Below, in pieces: positions 1 to 8,197 of a stretch of 30,195 bases of DNA (position 1 is its first letter; every line of letters begins with the position of its first letter). Position numbers and translations under genes: made by a program. This DNA is from an uncultured bacterium. Lineage in GTDB: Bacteria > Bacteroidota > Bacteroidia > Bacteroidales > Muribaculaceae. The stretch is taken from contig CAJMMT010000024.1 in the NCBI GenBank assembly GCA_905214715.1, positions 1 to 30,195 on the forward strand, given 5' to 3'. Under the pieces are notes generated by a model. It was not told the DNA's origin, searched no databases, and saw only the letters and a program-made list of their open reading frames with translations.

Positions 1-130
1 TCTCTCTTAATGGTTTTCCGCCAAGATTTCGTCGGTTACGGTGCCCGCACCGCGCTCTCCTCAACTTGCGAAAACATCTCAAAAAAATCCTCTTCGTGTG
101 AATGGAAGTTAAATCCAAACATTCTCTTAA
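1..130 (+). repeat. Partial copy of inverted-repeat element, left window edge
   Basis: This stretch is nearly identical to 10571-10687, and its last 65 bases match the reverse complement of 30129-30195. It ends in the terminal repeat GTTAAATCCAAACATTCTCT (108-127). An internal CGGTG-CCCG-CACCG hairpin lies at 39-52. The first 15 or so bases diverge from the 10.5-kb copy, so the copy is either truncated by the window edge or rearranged there. No coding potential was seen. It follows the esterase gene, whose stop is at 159. Confidence 0.8.
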
Positions 131-158
131 AATCTTTTGAATAAGTGTAATCTGGAGT

Positions 159-1688
159 TCATTTCACCAATGTTTTTCTCCCTTCGACAAAATAGAGACC
201 CGGAACGAGAGTATCGATACTGTTTTCTCCTTCGGATATCTTGAATTTTGTTCCTCGTCCATCAATGCCGCAGATTTCAAGCAATGTGGGTTCTTTCGCG
301 ACAATCACCAGTTTGTGGCCTTCCTGGCGTATCTCGATCATTGAATTATCGATTCGCAACTCCGGAGATATGCTAATAGAAGCAATCGTACCGTTGAAAT
401 TGTAGACGGAATTGTTTTCAAATTTCAAATCACCAGTCTGTACCGTTCCCGACTTGAGACCGTTATTGAATATGATGTGAGTCGGCTTTATCTTGGAATC
501 AAACGTTATCTCCCATGCCGGTTCTCCATTATACGAAGTCGCTGTCATCGGCGTGCCGGGCCATGTGCCGAGTTGCAAATCCGTGGTACCCGCAGCCCAA
601 GTAAACGCATGTGGATTGGTCCAGTTATACCTTGCATCCTGAAACACTACGTGACACGCGTCATTGACCGAAGCATCCGGATCATAATAGTTGCCGTTAC
701 CAATCAGGAAATATAGCGGACGATCGACGCGTTGCGACCAGCAAGTCTCATTATGGGTAGCTCCATCAGCAAGATATGTCATCAATGTCGATGTCTCCTT
801 GCTGTATCCTTTGGCCATTGCCGTCGAGTGTGCCTTTGGTTCCCATTCGCTGTATGCCGAGTCGAGATCTTTTGTTCCTCTGTCGAAATACAGTTTATGT
901 GCTGAGGCATCCGGCAACACGTCTGCCATATATGCCAGCATTGCTTCTGGAAATATCTTGTTGGAATAATTGAAATCACCGATCCAATGTGTGGACAGGC
1001 ACGCCGCGCCACCATACACATCGGGATATTCACACATAGCATATATAGATGCCAGGCCACCCATGCTTGAACCCATGACGAAAGTATCCTGAGGACCATT
1101 GAGAGTCATAAACATTTCATCGATAGCCGGCTTGAGTTTTCTGGCGATGAACTCGGCATATTCATCGCCATTGAAGCAAGACGATGTCAGCGTCCACATT
1201 CCGGATGCCAGCCTGTCATCTGCATTTATATATTCCCTGCACACTTTCTCGGGTATGAGGTCTGAAGGGCGGAGTTCTCCTCTGTTGTGAACACCGACAA
1301 TTATCGGACGACGCACTACATCTTTCGATGTCAGCATAGCCAGAGCATCATCGATATCCCATGACTGACCATTCCAGTTTCTTTTAGCATCAAAGAGATT
1401 TTGGCCGTCATGCATATATATTACCGGGTAGCGCTCTTCTTTATTCTCGTCATACCCTTCCGGAAGAAGAACATCTACCGTAAAATCAGCATCCAGAGCT
1501 TCGCAGTGGGCTGTGTAGCGATGTAAATCTCCCCATACCACCTCTGGAAGCTGGCTATGATGTACCTCGGTTATAAGTGTTGTGGGCGCAGTATCGTCAG
1601 ACGGCGCGGACGACGCGCAGTTTGCATTGTGCGGCATCATTGCGAATGCGGCTGATAAGGTCGTGATAATATAAGTTGCTTTATTCAT
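159..1688 (-). CDS. Secreted esterase (alpha/beta hydrolase, esterase-D/Fes type) with starch-binding-like module
   Basis: A 509-residue protein with an N-terminal signal peptide (about 1-25). Residues about 60-330 are an alpha/beta hydrolase of the putative esterase family that includes feruloyl and enterochelin esterase-like enzymes. The motif VIYMHDGQNLFD is typical, GSSMG at 206-210 puts the nucleophile at Ser208, His312 is the likely catalytic His, and Asp274 is a plausible acid. Residues about 345-435 resemble a starch-binding CBM26-type module (NWTNPHAF, then LGTWPGTPM). The C-terminus (about 440-509, ending GLYFVEGRKTLVK) looks like the short sorting-type tails of Bacteroidetes secreted proteins. 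It probably removes acyl groups from a polysaccharide at the surface; the substrate is unknown. The ATG at 1688 follows a TAAATTTG box, so the gene may be transcribed apart from the ABC operon. Confidence 0.85.
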   Translation of the reverse strand: MNKATYIITTLSAAFAMMPHNANCASSAPSDDTAPTTLITEVHHSQLPEVVWGDLHRYTAHCEALDADFTVDVLLPEGYDENKEERYPVIYMHDGQNLFDAKRNWNGQSWDIDDALAMLTSKDVVRRPIIVGVHNRGELRPSDLIPEKVCREYINADDRLASGMWTLTSSCFNGDEYAEFIARKLKPAIDEMFMTLNGPQDTFVMGSSMGGLASIYAMCEYPDVYGGAACLSTHWIGDFNYSNKIFPEAMLAYMADVLPDASAHKLYFDRGTKDLDSAYSEWEPKAHSTAMAKGYSKETSTLMTYLADGATHNETCWSQRVDRPLYFLIGNGNYYDPDASVNDACHVVFQDARYNWTNPHAFTWAAGTTDLQLGTWPGTPMTATSYNGEPAWEITFDSKIKPTHIIFNNGLKSGTVQTGDLKFENNSVYNFNGTIASISISPELRIDNSMIEIRQEGHKLVIVAKEPTLLEICGIDGRGTKFKISEGENSIDTLVPGLYFVEGRKTLVK

Positions 1689-1714
1689 TTGTCATACTTA
1701 TGATTTGGCAGCGG

Positions 1715-1722
1715 CAAATTTA
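1715..1722 (-). promoter_or_regulatory. Possible -7 box of the esterase gene
   Basis: Read on the minus strand this is TAAATTTG, matching the Bacteroidetes -7 consensus TAnnTTTG. It lies 26 bases upstream of the esterase ATG, which would give a short leader. No TTTG occurs 19-21 bases upstream, so the call rests on the -7 box alone. Confidence 0.35.
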
Positions 1723-1738
1723 ATGATTTTCCCCTTAT

Positions 1739-1770
1739 AATGGAAGTTGAATCCGGACAGGTTCTTAAAT
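1739..1770 (+). repeat. Degenerate terminal piece of the inverted-repeat element
   Basis: The stretch AATGGAAGTTGAATCC followed by GGACAGGTTCTTAAAT matches, with a few substitutions, the terminal end of the element at 101-130 (AATGGAAGTTAAATCC, then AAACATTCTCTTAA). It lies between the ATPase stop and the esterase promoter and may be the remnant of an older copy. It is short enough that chance similarity cannot be excluded. Confidence 0.4.
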
Positions 1771-2513
1771 TATATTCCTAAAATTTCGGAGATGGAGATT
1801 GTAGAGGTTGAGAACAGGTTGTTCAGTAATCTTGATTCAATAAGTTCGGCCGGTGTGAGTATGTGTAGGGTACCATTGTCGATGAGCGCTATCCGGTCGC
1901 ACGTTTTAAGCGCTATATCAAGTTCATGGGTCGAGAACATAATGCATTTGCCTTTGTTGTGAGCTAGATTTTTGAGCAACGCTACCAACTCATAGCGGTT
2001 AGGCAGGTCGAGAAATGAGGTTGGCTCGTCAAGAAGTATGGCTGGGGTGTCTTGTGCAATGGCGCGTGCGATCATAATACGCTGACATTCACCATCGCTC
2101 ATTGTTCCCATTTCACGGTCGGCATAACTCTCCATGCCTACAGCCTTCAAAGCGTCGTATGCAGCGTTGCGGTCTTCATCGGTGAGTCGGCCGAGCCAGT
2201 CTGTCATCGGCGCGCGACCCATGGCTGTTACCTGAAGCGACGTGAGGTCCGGAATACGTATCCTTTCTGTGTTGACAAAGGCGAGAAGACGGGCCATACG
2301 GCACGGTTTAATGTAACGTATATCAACTCCTGACACCGTTATAGTCCCACTATATCGTTTGTTGAGCGTGGCGATAGCTCTCAGCAGAGTTGACTTTCCG
2401 GAACCGTTGCGCCCTATAAGGGCGGTAGTTTCACCATCCTTTATATATCCGTTCACATGGCTAAGAAGTTCTCCACGTCCGTAGTCCAATGTCAAATCTT
2501 TAAATTCTATCAT
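1770..2513 (-). CDS. ABC transporter ATP-binding protein, FecE/BtuD type
   Basis: A 247-residue nucleotide-binding subunit expected to power uptake of an iron chelate or cobalamin. Walker A is GRNGSGKST (34-42), the signature is MSDGE (138-142, in place of LSGGQ), Walker B is AILLDEP (158-164), the D-loop is SFLD, and the switch His is His196 in FSTHELD. The length is normal for the family. It starts 10 bases after the helicase stop in the same direction, so it is probably the last gene of the operon that begins with the substrate-binding fusion. The nearby permease (4733-5734) is its evident partner, although the helicase lies between them. Confidence 0.9.
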   Translation of the reverse strand: MIEFKDLTLDYGRGELLSHVNGYIKDGETTALIGRNGSGKSTLLRAIATLNKRYSGTITVSGVDIRYIKPCRMARLLAFVNTERIRIPDLTSLQVTAMGRAPMTDWLGRLTDEDRNAAYDALKAVGMESYADREMGTMSDGECQRIMIARAIAQDTPAILLDEPTSFLDLPNRYELVALLKNLAHNKGKCIMFSTHELDIALKTCDRIALIDNGTLHILTPAELIESRLLNNLFSTSTISISEILGI

Positions 2514-2523
2514 AAGTGAACGA

Positions 2524-4683
2524 TCAGTTGGCGAGTGGTTTTACTATATTGGCCGAAAGATAACGGTCAGAACTTTCATCGGCACCGAACCGCACCTTGA
2601 TTTTCGCACCATCGGCCGATATTTCCGTTATTGTACCTATACCAAGATATTCATGAATAACCTGCATACCCGGCTGCAAACCTATTTCCTGATGAACCGG
2701 CGGCGCTATCTCGCAATCTATAGCTTTGACCATCGATTTGGTACCTTCCCACATAGAACTGTCCATCTTGCCTTCCCTTACAAGGAATTTATTGTTAATC
2801 TCCATAATGAAGCGTGATGGGAATTTTTCGGCGCGGGTCTGCACGTTATACCCCTCCGCCTCTGTGAGAAACAGAGACTCCTCTGCTCTCGTAACCGCCA
2901 CGTACATGAGACGGCGCTCCTCTTCAAGGGCTTTGGCTTTACGTTCCCTAAGCGATCTATGGCTCGGAAACGCTCCTTCAGAAAGTCCGATGATAAATAC
3001 ACATGGAAATTCCAATCCCTTCGACTGGTGAATCGTCATAAGTTTCACGCTTTGGTTGTCGGCCTTGTAATCGGCGTTCGTGTAAAGGGCTATATCTTGC
3101 AGGTATCGTGTAAGGGTAATTTCATCATCGGTGTGCTGTTGTTCATAGAGACGTATTGATGCCAATAGTTCATCTATATTTTCAAGTCGCTCGGTTTCAG
3201 GGTCTTCGCGGAGCATCAGAGTTAGTCCGGATTCTTTTAGGATATAGTTGAGTAGCTCCGATACAGAACCAAGTTCTTTTATGGCCCGACATTCATCTAT
3301 GAGTTTCAGGAACATTTTAATTGGCTTGTACGCTTTTTTACCTTTCCATAACTCAATGTTGTCGCGAAGTTCAGTAAGGCAAGAGCGCCCGCTCTGTTCA
3401 GACAATGTCTGGATTTTCTTGAGAGAGGTTGCTCCGAAACTTCTCGACGGCACGTTTACAATCCTTGAAAACGATAGATTGTCGGAATCATTGGCCACAA
3501 GTCTGAGATAAGCCAATGCGTCTTTGACTTCGCGACGTTCGAAGAATCTGATTCCTCCCCAAATCACATAAGGCAATTCTCTTCTGAGCAGTTCCTGTTC
3601 AAGCGAACGGCTTTGATGAGAAGCGCGATAGAGAATGGCAAAATCGGAATACTCATGTCCGTCGGCCACCATACGTTCAATCCTGTCAGCTATCCACGCG
3701 GCTTCTTCAGCATCATTGCGGGCATGGAAGTGCAGAACCTTATCTACAGACCTGCGGGATGTGAATAAGTCCTTGGGAATTCTACTTTTGTTATTGGCGA
3801 TGATGCAGTTGGCTACGTCAAGAATATCCGGAGTAGAGCGATAATTCTCGGCCAGTATTATCTGTCGGTCATGTTTCCACTCTACAAACATCTCCGGTCT
3901 CGCGCCACGCCATTCATATATGGCCTGGTCAGGATCTCCTACCACAAAAAGATTGCCATATTTGGCGCTCATCATCTCGATAATGGTCCAGTCGGAGGCA
4001 TTGCAGTCTTGAGCTTCGTCGACCATAACATAGTTCAGCTGATCTTGCCAATATTCCCTGACCTCCTTGAAATTATCGAGCAGATACATCGCGAAGAAGA
4101 GAATGTCATCGAACGCAAGGCAATAATTCAATGCCTGATAATGTATGAAAGATTCAGCAGGCACGAAATCGGCGGTTTCCTTAAATTTCTGAGAATCGGG
4201 CATCATGTACCGGTCTATGTAATCTCTGCCTTCGGTGTGTTTGAATTCCGAGACCGACTCTAAAAGCAGACTTACGCTTTTTTTCGTACGGTCAAGTCCG
4301 TGAAGTTCGAGGACCTGTTTCGCCAACAGTTCGGCATCATCCTCATCGACAATAGTGAAAGTCGCCGGCCATCCGAGCCGATATATGTCGCGCCGTAGAA
4401 TCTTAACGCAGAAACCGTGGATAGTGCATACGAAATCGTTTGCGTTACCGGCCGTAACCATACGCGATATGCGGTTGCGCATCTCGCGTGCGGCCTTGTT
4501 GGTGAAAGTGGTGCAGAGTATGTTGGCCGGGTCTATGCCGAGATTGTTTACCAGATGGGCATATCTGTGAGCCAGCACACGGGTTTTCCCCGACCCGGCA
4601 CCGGCCACCACTTTGATACGGCCTTCCGTGGCTTTGACAGCTTCTACCTGCTGTGGATTAAGATTGCTGAATATATTTTCCAT
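2524..4683 (-). CDS. UvrD/PcrA-type superfamily 1 DNA helicase
   Basis: A 719-residue SF1A helicase. The N-terminal NPQQVEAV is the Q motif. Motif I is AGAGSGKT (28-35), motif II is VMVDEAQD, motif III is GDPDQAIYEWRGA, and motif IV is AENYRST. Motif V is MTIHQSKGLEFPCVF and motif VI is RRLMYVAVTRA. The GGIRFFERREVKDALAYLRL segment is typical of the UvrD/PcrA/Rep group. The last 50 or so residues form a short beta-rich tail (GMQVIHEYLGIGTITEI) like the RNA-polymerase-binding Tudor-like tail of PcrA/UvrD. Expected role: 3'-5' unwinding in repair or replication-transcription conflicts. It lies between the permease (49 bases upstream) and ATPase (10 bases downstream) of an ABC importer, which is unusual. 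The precise subfamily is not certain. Confidence 0.92.
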   Translation of the reverse strand: MENIFSNLNPQQVEAVKATEGRIKVVAGAGSGKTRVLAHRYAHLVNNLGIDPANILCTTFTNKAAREMRNRISRMVTAGNANDFVCTIHGFCVKILRRDIYRLGWPATFTIVDEDDAELLAKQVLELHGLDRTKKSVSLLLESVSEFKHTEGRDYIDRYMMPDSQKFKETADFVPAESFIHYQALNYCLAFDDILFFAMYLLDNFKEVREYWQDQLNYVMVDEAQDCNASDWTIIEMMSAKYGNLFVVGDPDQAIYEWRGARPEMFVEWKHDRQIILAENYRSTPDILDVANCIIANNKSRIPKDLFTSRRSVDKVLHFHARNDAEEAAWIADRIERMVADGHEYSDFAILYRASHQSRSLEQELLRRELPYVIWGGIRFFERREVKDALAYLRLVANDSDNLSFSRIVNVPSRSFGATSLKKIQTLSEQSGRSCLTELRDNIELWKGKKAYKPIKMFLKLIDECRAIKELGSVSELLNYILKESGLTLMLREDPETERLENIDELLASIRLYEQQHTDDEITLTRYLQDIALYTNADYKADNQSVKLMTIHQSKGLEFPCVFIIGLSEGAFPSHRSLRERKAKALEEERRLMYVAVTRAEESLFLTEAEGYNVQTRAEKFPSRFIMEINNKFLVREGKMDSSMWEGTKSMVKAIDCEIAPPVHQEIGLQPGMQVIHEYLGIGTITEISADGAKIKVRFGADESSDRYLSANIVKPLAN

Positions 4684-4732
4684 CTCTTGTTTTGTTGTGG
4701 TGAAGACACTGTGTTTCTTCGTAGCTACTTAG

Positions 4733-5734
4733 CTATTTACTGCGTATCACCACCCAGACCACTATAGGGATACCGAGCAGGGATGTTACGGCATTTATGG
4801 GAAGCGCCAACGATTTGGCCACAATGTCGCAGAGCAACATTGCTGAAGAACCACATAATATTGTAGCCGGTATTAAAAACCGGTGGTCGCTGTCGCGAAG
4901 CATAAAACGGGTTACGTGTGGCAGAGCGAGGCCTATAAAACCGATCGGGCCGCAGAAAGCGGTTATGCTTCCTGCAAGCAGGGTGGTGGAGAGGAAGATG
5001 AGAAATCGCGAGCGTTTCAGATCAAGTCCCATAGTGACCGCATACTCTTCTCCGAACAGCAGTAGATTAAGCGGCTTCACAGTTGCGAGAGCGAGTATAA
5101 GGCCTACGGTAACCGATACAAGAATAATCCACAGCTGTGGTAGTGTGACCTCGCCAAGGGATCCCATGGACCAAATTATGAAGCTTTTCAGGCTTTCATC
5201 GCGGCTTAGATACTGCAGTACCTGTATTACTGCGGTTGCGGCCGAAGAGAACATCATACCAAGAATAAGGATAACCATAATGTCCCTGATGCGGCGTCCG
5301 ACCGCTGCCGTCAGCAGGAGGACCAAAGCCGCACCTGTCCAAGCCGCACCTACCATGCCGAATGCCGAACCAACGCCGGCCAGGACCACTATAGCCACGC
5401 CGAGAGAAGCTCCGGCACTTATACCCAAGACATATGGTCCTGCAAGCGGATTGCGGAATAATGTCTGCATCTGCAATCCGCTGACCGAAAGCGCCGCTCC
5501 TGCAAGAAGAGCCACAATGCTCTTTACAAGGCGTATATTTATTATTACGGTTTTCTTCACAGGGTCCTCCATACGCCCGGTGAGTGTAATCCAGATGTCG
5601 GAAAGAGATACGCCGGAAGAGCCTATCGCCATGTCGATGGCAAAAAGCGATATCACGGTCGTAATCATTACGGCAAACCGGTAGTTGTGATTCCGGCCTG
5701 AGGATATTGCGGAGGATTCGGAACTTATTCTCAT
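4733..5734 (-). CDS. FecCD/BtuC-family ABC transporter permease
   Basis: A 333-residue integral membrane protein of the iron-siderophore/cobalamin permease family. Typical segments are NIRLVKSIVALLAGAALSVSG, FRNPLAGPYVLGISAGASLG, and FCGPIGFIGLALPHVTRF, with about ten hydrophobic helices. The length matches FecC/BtuC proteins. Its ATG overlaps the stop of the upstream substrate-binding fusion by four bases (ATGA), which indicates translational coupling. With that protein and the ATPase at 1770-2513 it makes a complete importer. No TonB-dependent receptor or cobalamin riboswitch was seen nearby, so the substrate cannot be assigned. Confidence 0.93.
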   Translation of the reverse strand: MRISSESSAISSGRNHNYRFAVMITTVISLFAIDMAIGSSGVSLSDIWITLTGRMEDPVKKTVIINIRLVKSIVALLAGAALSVSGLQMQTLFRNPLAGPYVLGISAGASLGVAIVVLAGVGSAFGMVGAAWTGAALVLLLTAAVGRRIRDIMVILILGMMFSSAATAVIQVLQYLSRDESLKSFIIWSMGSLGEVTLPQLWIILVSVTVGLILALATVKPLNLLLFGEEYAVTMGLDLKRSRFLIFLSTTLLAGSITAFCGPIGFIGLALPHVTRFMLRDSDHRFLIPATILCGSSAMLLCDIVAKSLALPINAVTSLLGIPIVVWVVIRSK

Positions 5735-7917
5735 TCCAGTCTGTGATAATAATAAGGGGTATAGTCCGGAAGCAGTTCCGGGTGCATGATATGTATGAGA
5801 TCTTGTAGGATCACATCAGGTTTAACAACTCCGCTTTCGTAATAGTCGTTCCCCCCGGCGGCGTTCTCGCGTAAATTGTTATTGTAGACTTCGCCGTTTT
5901 TTACAGCAGGAATGTCGGAAAATTTCGGACAAGCCTCTTTCAGTTGATCAATAGAGCGTATTATACTGGTGTCAATCCACATATCGGCGTTGGACGCTAT
6001 CTGATATGCTTCCTCCAGATCCACCGGTCTCGATGCGTTGCCGGTATCACGTTTGTACAGATACTCACCGCCAGCATCCTTCACAAGCCGGGCGAGATAA
6101 CTTGAAGTAGATGGCATCAGCCAGGAATCTCCCTGAGGTACGCTTAACACAATCTTCGGTTTCGGCAGATTGGCGTTGCGTACAAGGTCGCATAGAGAAT
6201 CGTAGCGTTCGGGAATCCGGGCGAACCTCTCGCGTGCCAGATCTCCTTTGCCTACAAGTTCGCCTATGGCTACCAGCCATTCGGCTTTTGCGATTGGCGA
6301 GTTTTCGGTATATTCGCCTATATATATGAATGGTATGCCGAACTCCCGCAACCGTTTCTCCATTGGAGAAGCACCGTTCACACCATATAGCATGACGAGA
6401 TCCGGTTTCAGTGACAACACTGTCTCATAATCCACGTTGGAATCATAACCTATGTCAAGTACTGAATCTCCTCGGGAAACAATCAGCGGATTGGATAAAT
6501 ATTGTTTGCCTGACACTCCTACCACTCTCGATGCTTCGCCTAAAGCGTCGAGGAAAGCCACGTGGGTAGAAGATGTAGCTATTATTCGCCTGGCATCGCC
6601 ATTCATGACCTGGCCTTCCCATCCGTCAGGCACAGATTCGTCATCTCTGACTATGAATAAAGAACGCTTTATATCGGTGGCTCCTTGCCAAGGATTTACA
6701 GATTCGACAGCCACGCTTTTGCGGTTATCCTCTCCCTTTATCAGAAACCCGGAGGCATACTCGGGTTTGAACAAGACATCCCCGAAACTGTCGTCACTTT
6801 TCTCGGAAGCACAGGAACCCAGTATCAGCAGCGATGCGATAAGAGGCAGTGCATTAGCCGGTGATATGCGAGAGAACGCTTTATTCAGAACGAGTTTAAG
6901 CCGCGAATAAACAATGTCTACGATATAGGCCATAAGATATGATAATACTATGATTAAGGGTATTCTCGCTACTCCAAAAGCTATCCATTCCGTGCCCGGC
7001 ATCCAGTTGTCCATAGGTATCCAACTTATGAGCGGAAGAAACAATCCTTTGGTAGAATGGGAGAAGAAAAGCGCATGTAGAAACCAGATTCCCATTGATT
7101 TCAGTCCAAGTTCGGTGATTAAGGTTCGCAATATCGGCAGAGGATACAGATTGAATATGGCTGCGATAAAAGCCGAAGCCAAAGGGGCCCATATAAGGTC
7201 GAACCATTGCATGTATGGCAGTCCGCGAAGGGTATATATAGCCACAAGCGCTACAAAACAGAAAAGAATGCTCCACAATCCTTTCTTTATGGGGATGCGA
7301 GAGAAGAAGCTGCTCTGAGCCAGCCAATATCCCATAGTAACTATCGGCATATATCTGAAACAGCGGTATACGACAGATACAATATTCGGCGAACCGGTGG
7401 TGAGGTAATTGCCAAGCCAGTTATAAATTGCCAAGCACGCCATACCGAAAAAGAGCGAGATGCCAAGTGTGGCTTTAAGCCCATACCGGTTTATGATTCC
7501 GGATATCAGTGGCATCATGCACATGGCCGCTATATAGAAATATATATACCAACAATAGAAATTGAAACGTCCGCATAGCCCGAACATGTTAAGCAATACT
7601 TCTGATATTTTTATGGAGTCGGGCCATGAAATGATTGCGGCAGGAATGCATATCCCGAATAATATGAGCCAGAAATGGCTCAGAAGATGCCAGATACGTT
7701 TGGCGGCATGGCGCAATGTCTTTTCGCGGGCGAAGAAATAGCCGTATCCTACAAGAAAAGAGAACAGCGGCACCGCGAAGGGAATTATCTTACCCGGTAA
7801 GGAGTGCCCTGTAACCATAAGAGTTACAGCTATACCGCGTACTATTCTCGACATGTCGTTACCGAATGCAAGATGCGTAGGTCTGTTGGAGTCCGATGTA
7901 TATGTCATGCAGCTCAT
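5731..7917 (-). CDS. Fusion of acyltransferase-3 membrane domain and FecB/BtuF-type substrate-binding protein
   Basis: A continuous frame of 728 residues from the ATG at 7917. It can be read up to a TTG at 7935, and ATG 7908 is another option. Residues about 15-340 are an acyltransferase-3 domain with about ten membrane helices, an early His in TGHS (His38), and SMGIWFLHALFF near its end. Residues 354-369 then resemble a lipoprotein signal (LPLIASLLILGSC, Cys369). Residues about 370-728 are a periplasmic metal-chelate/cobalamin-binding domain (SVNPWQGAT, VDYETVLSLKPDLVMLYG, GEVYNNN). No in-frame ATG, GTG or TTG start lies just before the lipobox; the nearest Met, residue 329, is inside the last acyltransferase helix. 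The sequence therefore reads as a true fusion with the receptor tethered to the membrane. The 3' end overlaps the permease start by four bases. A sequencing error that joined two genes is the main alternative. Confidence 0.85.
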   Translation of the reverse strand: MSCMTYTSDSNRPTHLAFGNDMSRIVRGIAVTLMVTGHSLPGKIIPFAVPLFSFLVGYGYFFAREKTLRHAAKRIWHLLSHFWLILFGICIPAAIISWPDSIKISEVLLNMFGLCGRFNFYCWYIYFYIAAMCMMPLISGIINRYGLKATLGISLFFGMACLAIYNWLGNYLTTGSPNIVSVVYRCFRYMPIVTMGYWLAQSSFFSRIPIKKGLWSILFCFVALVAIYTLRGLPYMQWFDLIWAPLASAFIAAIFNLYPLPILRTLITELGLKSMGIWFLHALFFSHSTKGLFLPLISWIPMDNWMPGTEWIAFGVARIPLIIVLSYLMAYIVDIVYSRLKLVLNKAFSRISPANALPLIASLLILGSCASEKSDDSFGDVLFKPEYASGFLIKGEDNRKSVAVESVNPWQGATDIKRSLFIVRDDESVPDGWEGQVMNGDARRIIATSSTHVAFLDALGEASRVVGVSGKQYLSNPLIVSRGDSVLDIGYDSNVDYETVLSLKPDLVMLYGVNGASPMEKRLREFGIPFIYIGEYTENSPIAKAEWLVAIGELVGKGDLARERFARIPERYDSLCDLVRNANLPKPKIVLSVPQGDSWLMPSTSSYLARLVKDAGGEYLYKRDTGNASRPVDLEEAYQIASNADMWIDTSIIRSIDQLKEACPKFSDIPAVKNGEVYNNNLRENAAGGNDYYESGVVKPDVILQDLIHIMHPELLPDYTPYYYHRLE

Positions 7918-7932
7918 TGTTAATTGCAGATA

Positions 7933-7940
7933 CAAATTTA
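7933..7940 (-). promoter_or_regulatory. Possible -7 box of the ABC transporter operon
   Basis: On the minus strand this reads TAAATTTG, a match to TAnnTTTG. A TTTC (7963-7960) stands 19 bases upstream where TTTG would be expected. Transcription would begin near 7926, giving a very short leader before the ATG at 7917 and arguing against the TTG at 7935 as start. Confidence 0.4.
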
Positions 7941-8002
7941 CAAAGAGTGGTTTGAAGAAGAAAAATATTATACATATTTCTTATATTTGCAATATTGTAT
8001 TT

Positions 8003-8190
8003 ATAAGTAAGTGTTCAAATTTAACCGATGGTAGGTGTTTAGAAATCTTTTATGCTTTCTGCGGTTTCTTTTTGGCCGCTTACGGATTGTCGCTCAGTCG
8101 GATATGCCTATATCCTTCTTCACTCCGCACCGTAATCGCCTCAAAAATAAACTCGCATAAAGCATAAATTAAATTTAAACACTCACTTAA
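8003..8190. repeat. Divergent inverted-repeat element between the ABC operon and DUF2461
   Basis: The left end, ATAAGTAAGTGTTCAAATTT (8003-8022), and the reverse complement of the right end, TTAAGTGAGTGTTTAAATTT (8190-8171), agree at 17 of 20 positions (19 of 22 when extended inward by AA). The shared core GTTTRAATTTAA also ends the 197-bp element at 10491. Inside are GCACCGTAATCGCC, resembling the reverse complement of the hairpin region of that element, and a GGATAT-GCCT-ATATCC hairpin (8100-8115). A TATATTTG box (7982-7989, plus strand, no proper -33) lies just outside, so the element may separate a promoter from the DUF2461 gene eight bases further on. A plus-strand frame crossing it resembles no protein I know. 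Confidence 0.55.
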
Positions 8191-8197
8191 TGAAGGA

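Noticed and set aside
3871..4263. Plus-strand frame of 130 codons
   Set aside because: It is opposite helicase motifs II and III and is best explained as an antisense shadow.
4797..5684. Plus-strand frame of 295 codons
   Set aside because: It lies entirely opposite the FecCD permease gene, is rich in Arg/Ser/Thr as expected of an antisense frame, and has no recognisable motif.
7853..8167. Plus-strand frame of 104 codons across the intergenic region
   Set aside because: It starts inside the acyltransferase gene and runs through the inverted-repeat element; the composition is not protein-like.
7936..8197. Possible cobalamin riboswitch before the importer operon
   Set aside because: No conserved cobalamin riboswitch sequences were seen, and the likely transcription start lies only about ten bases before the ATG.
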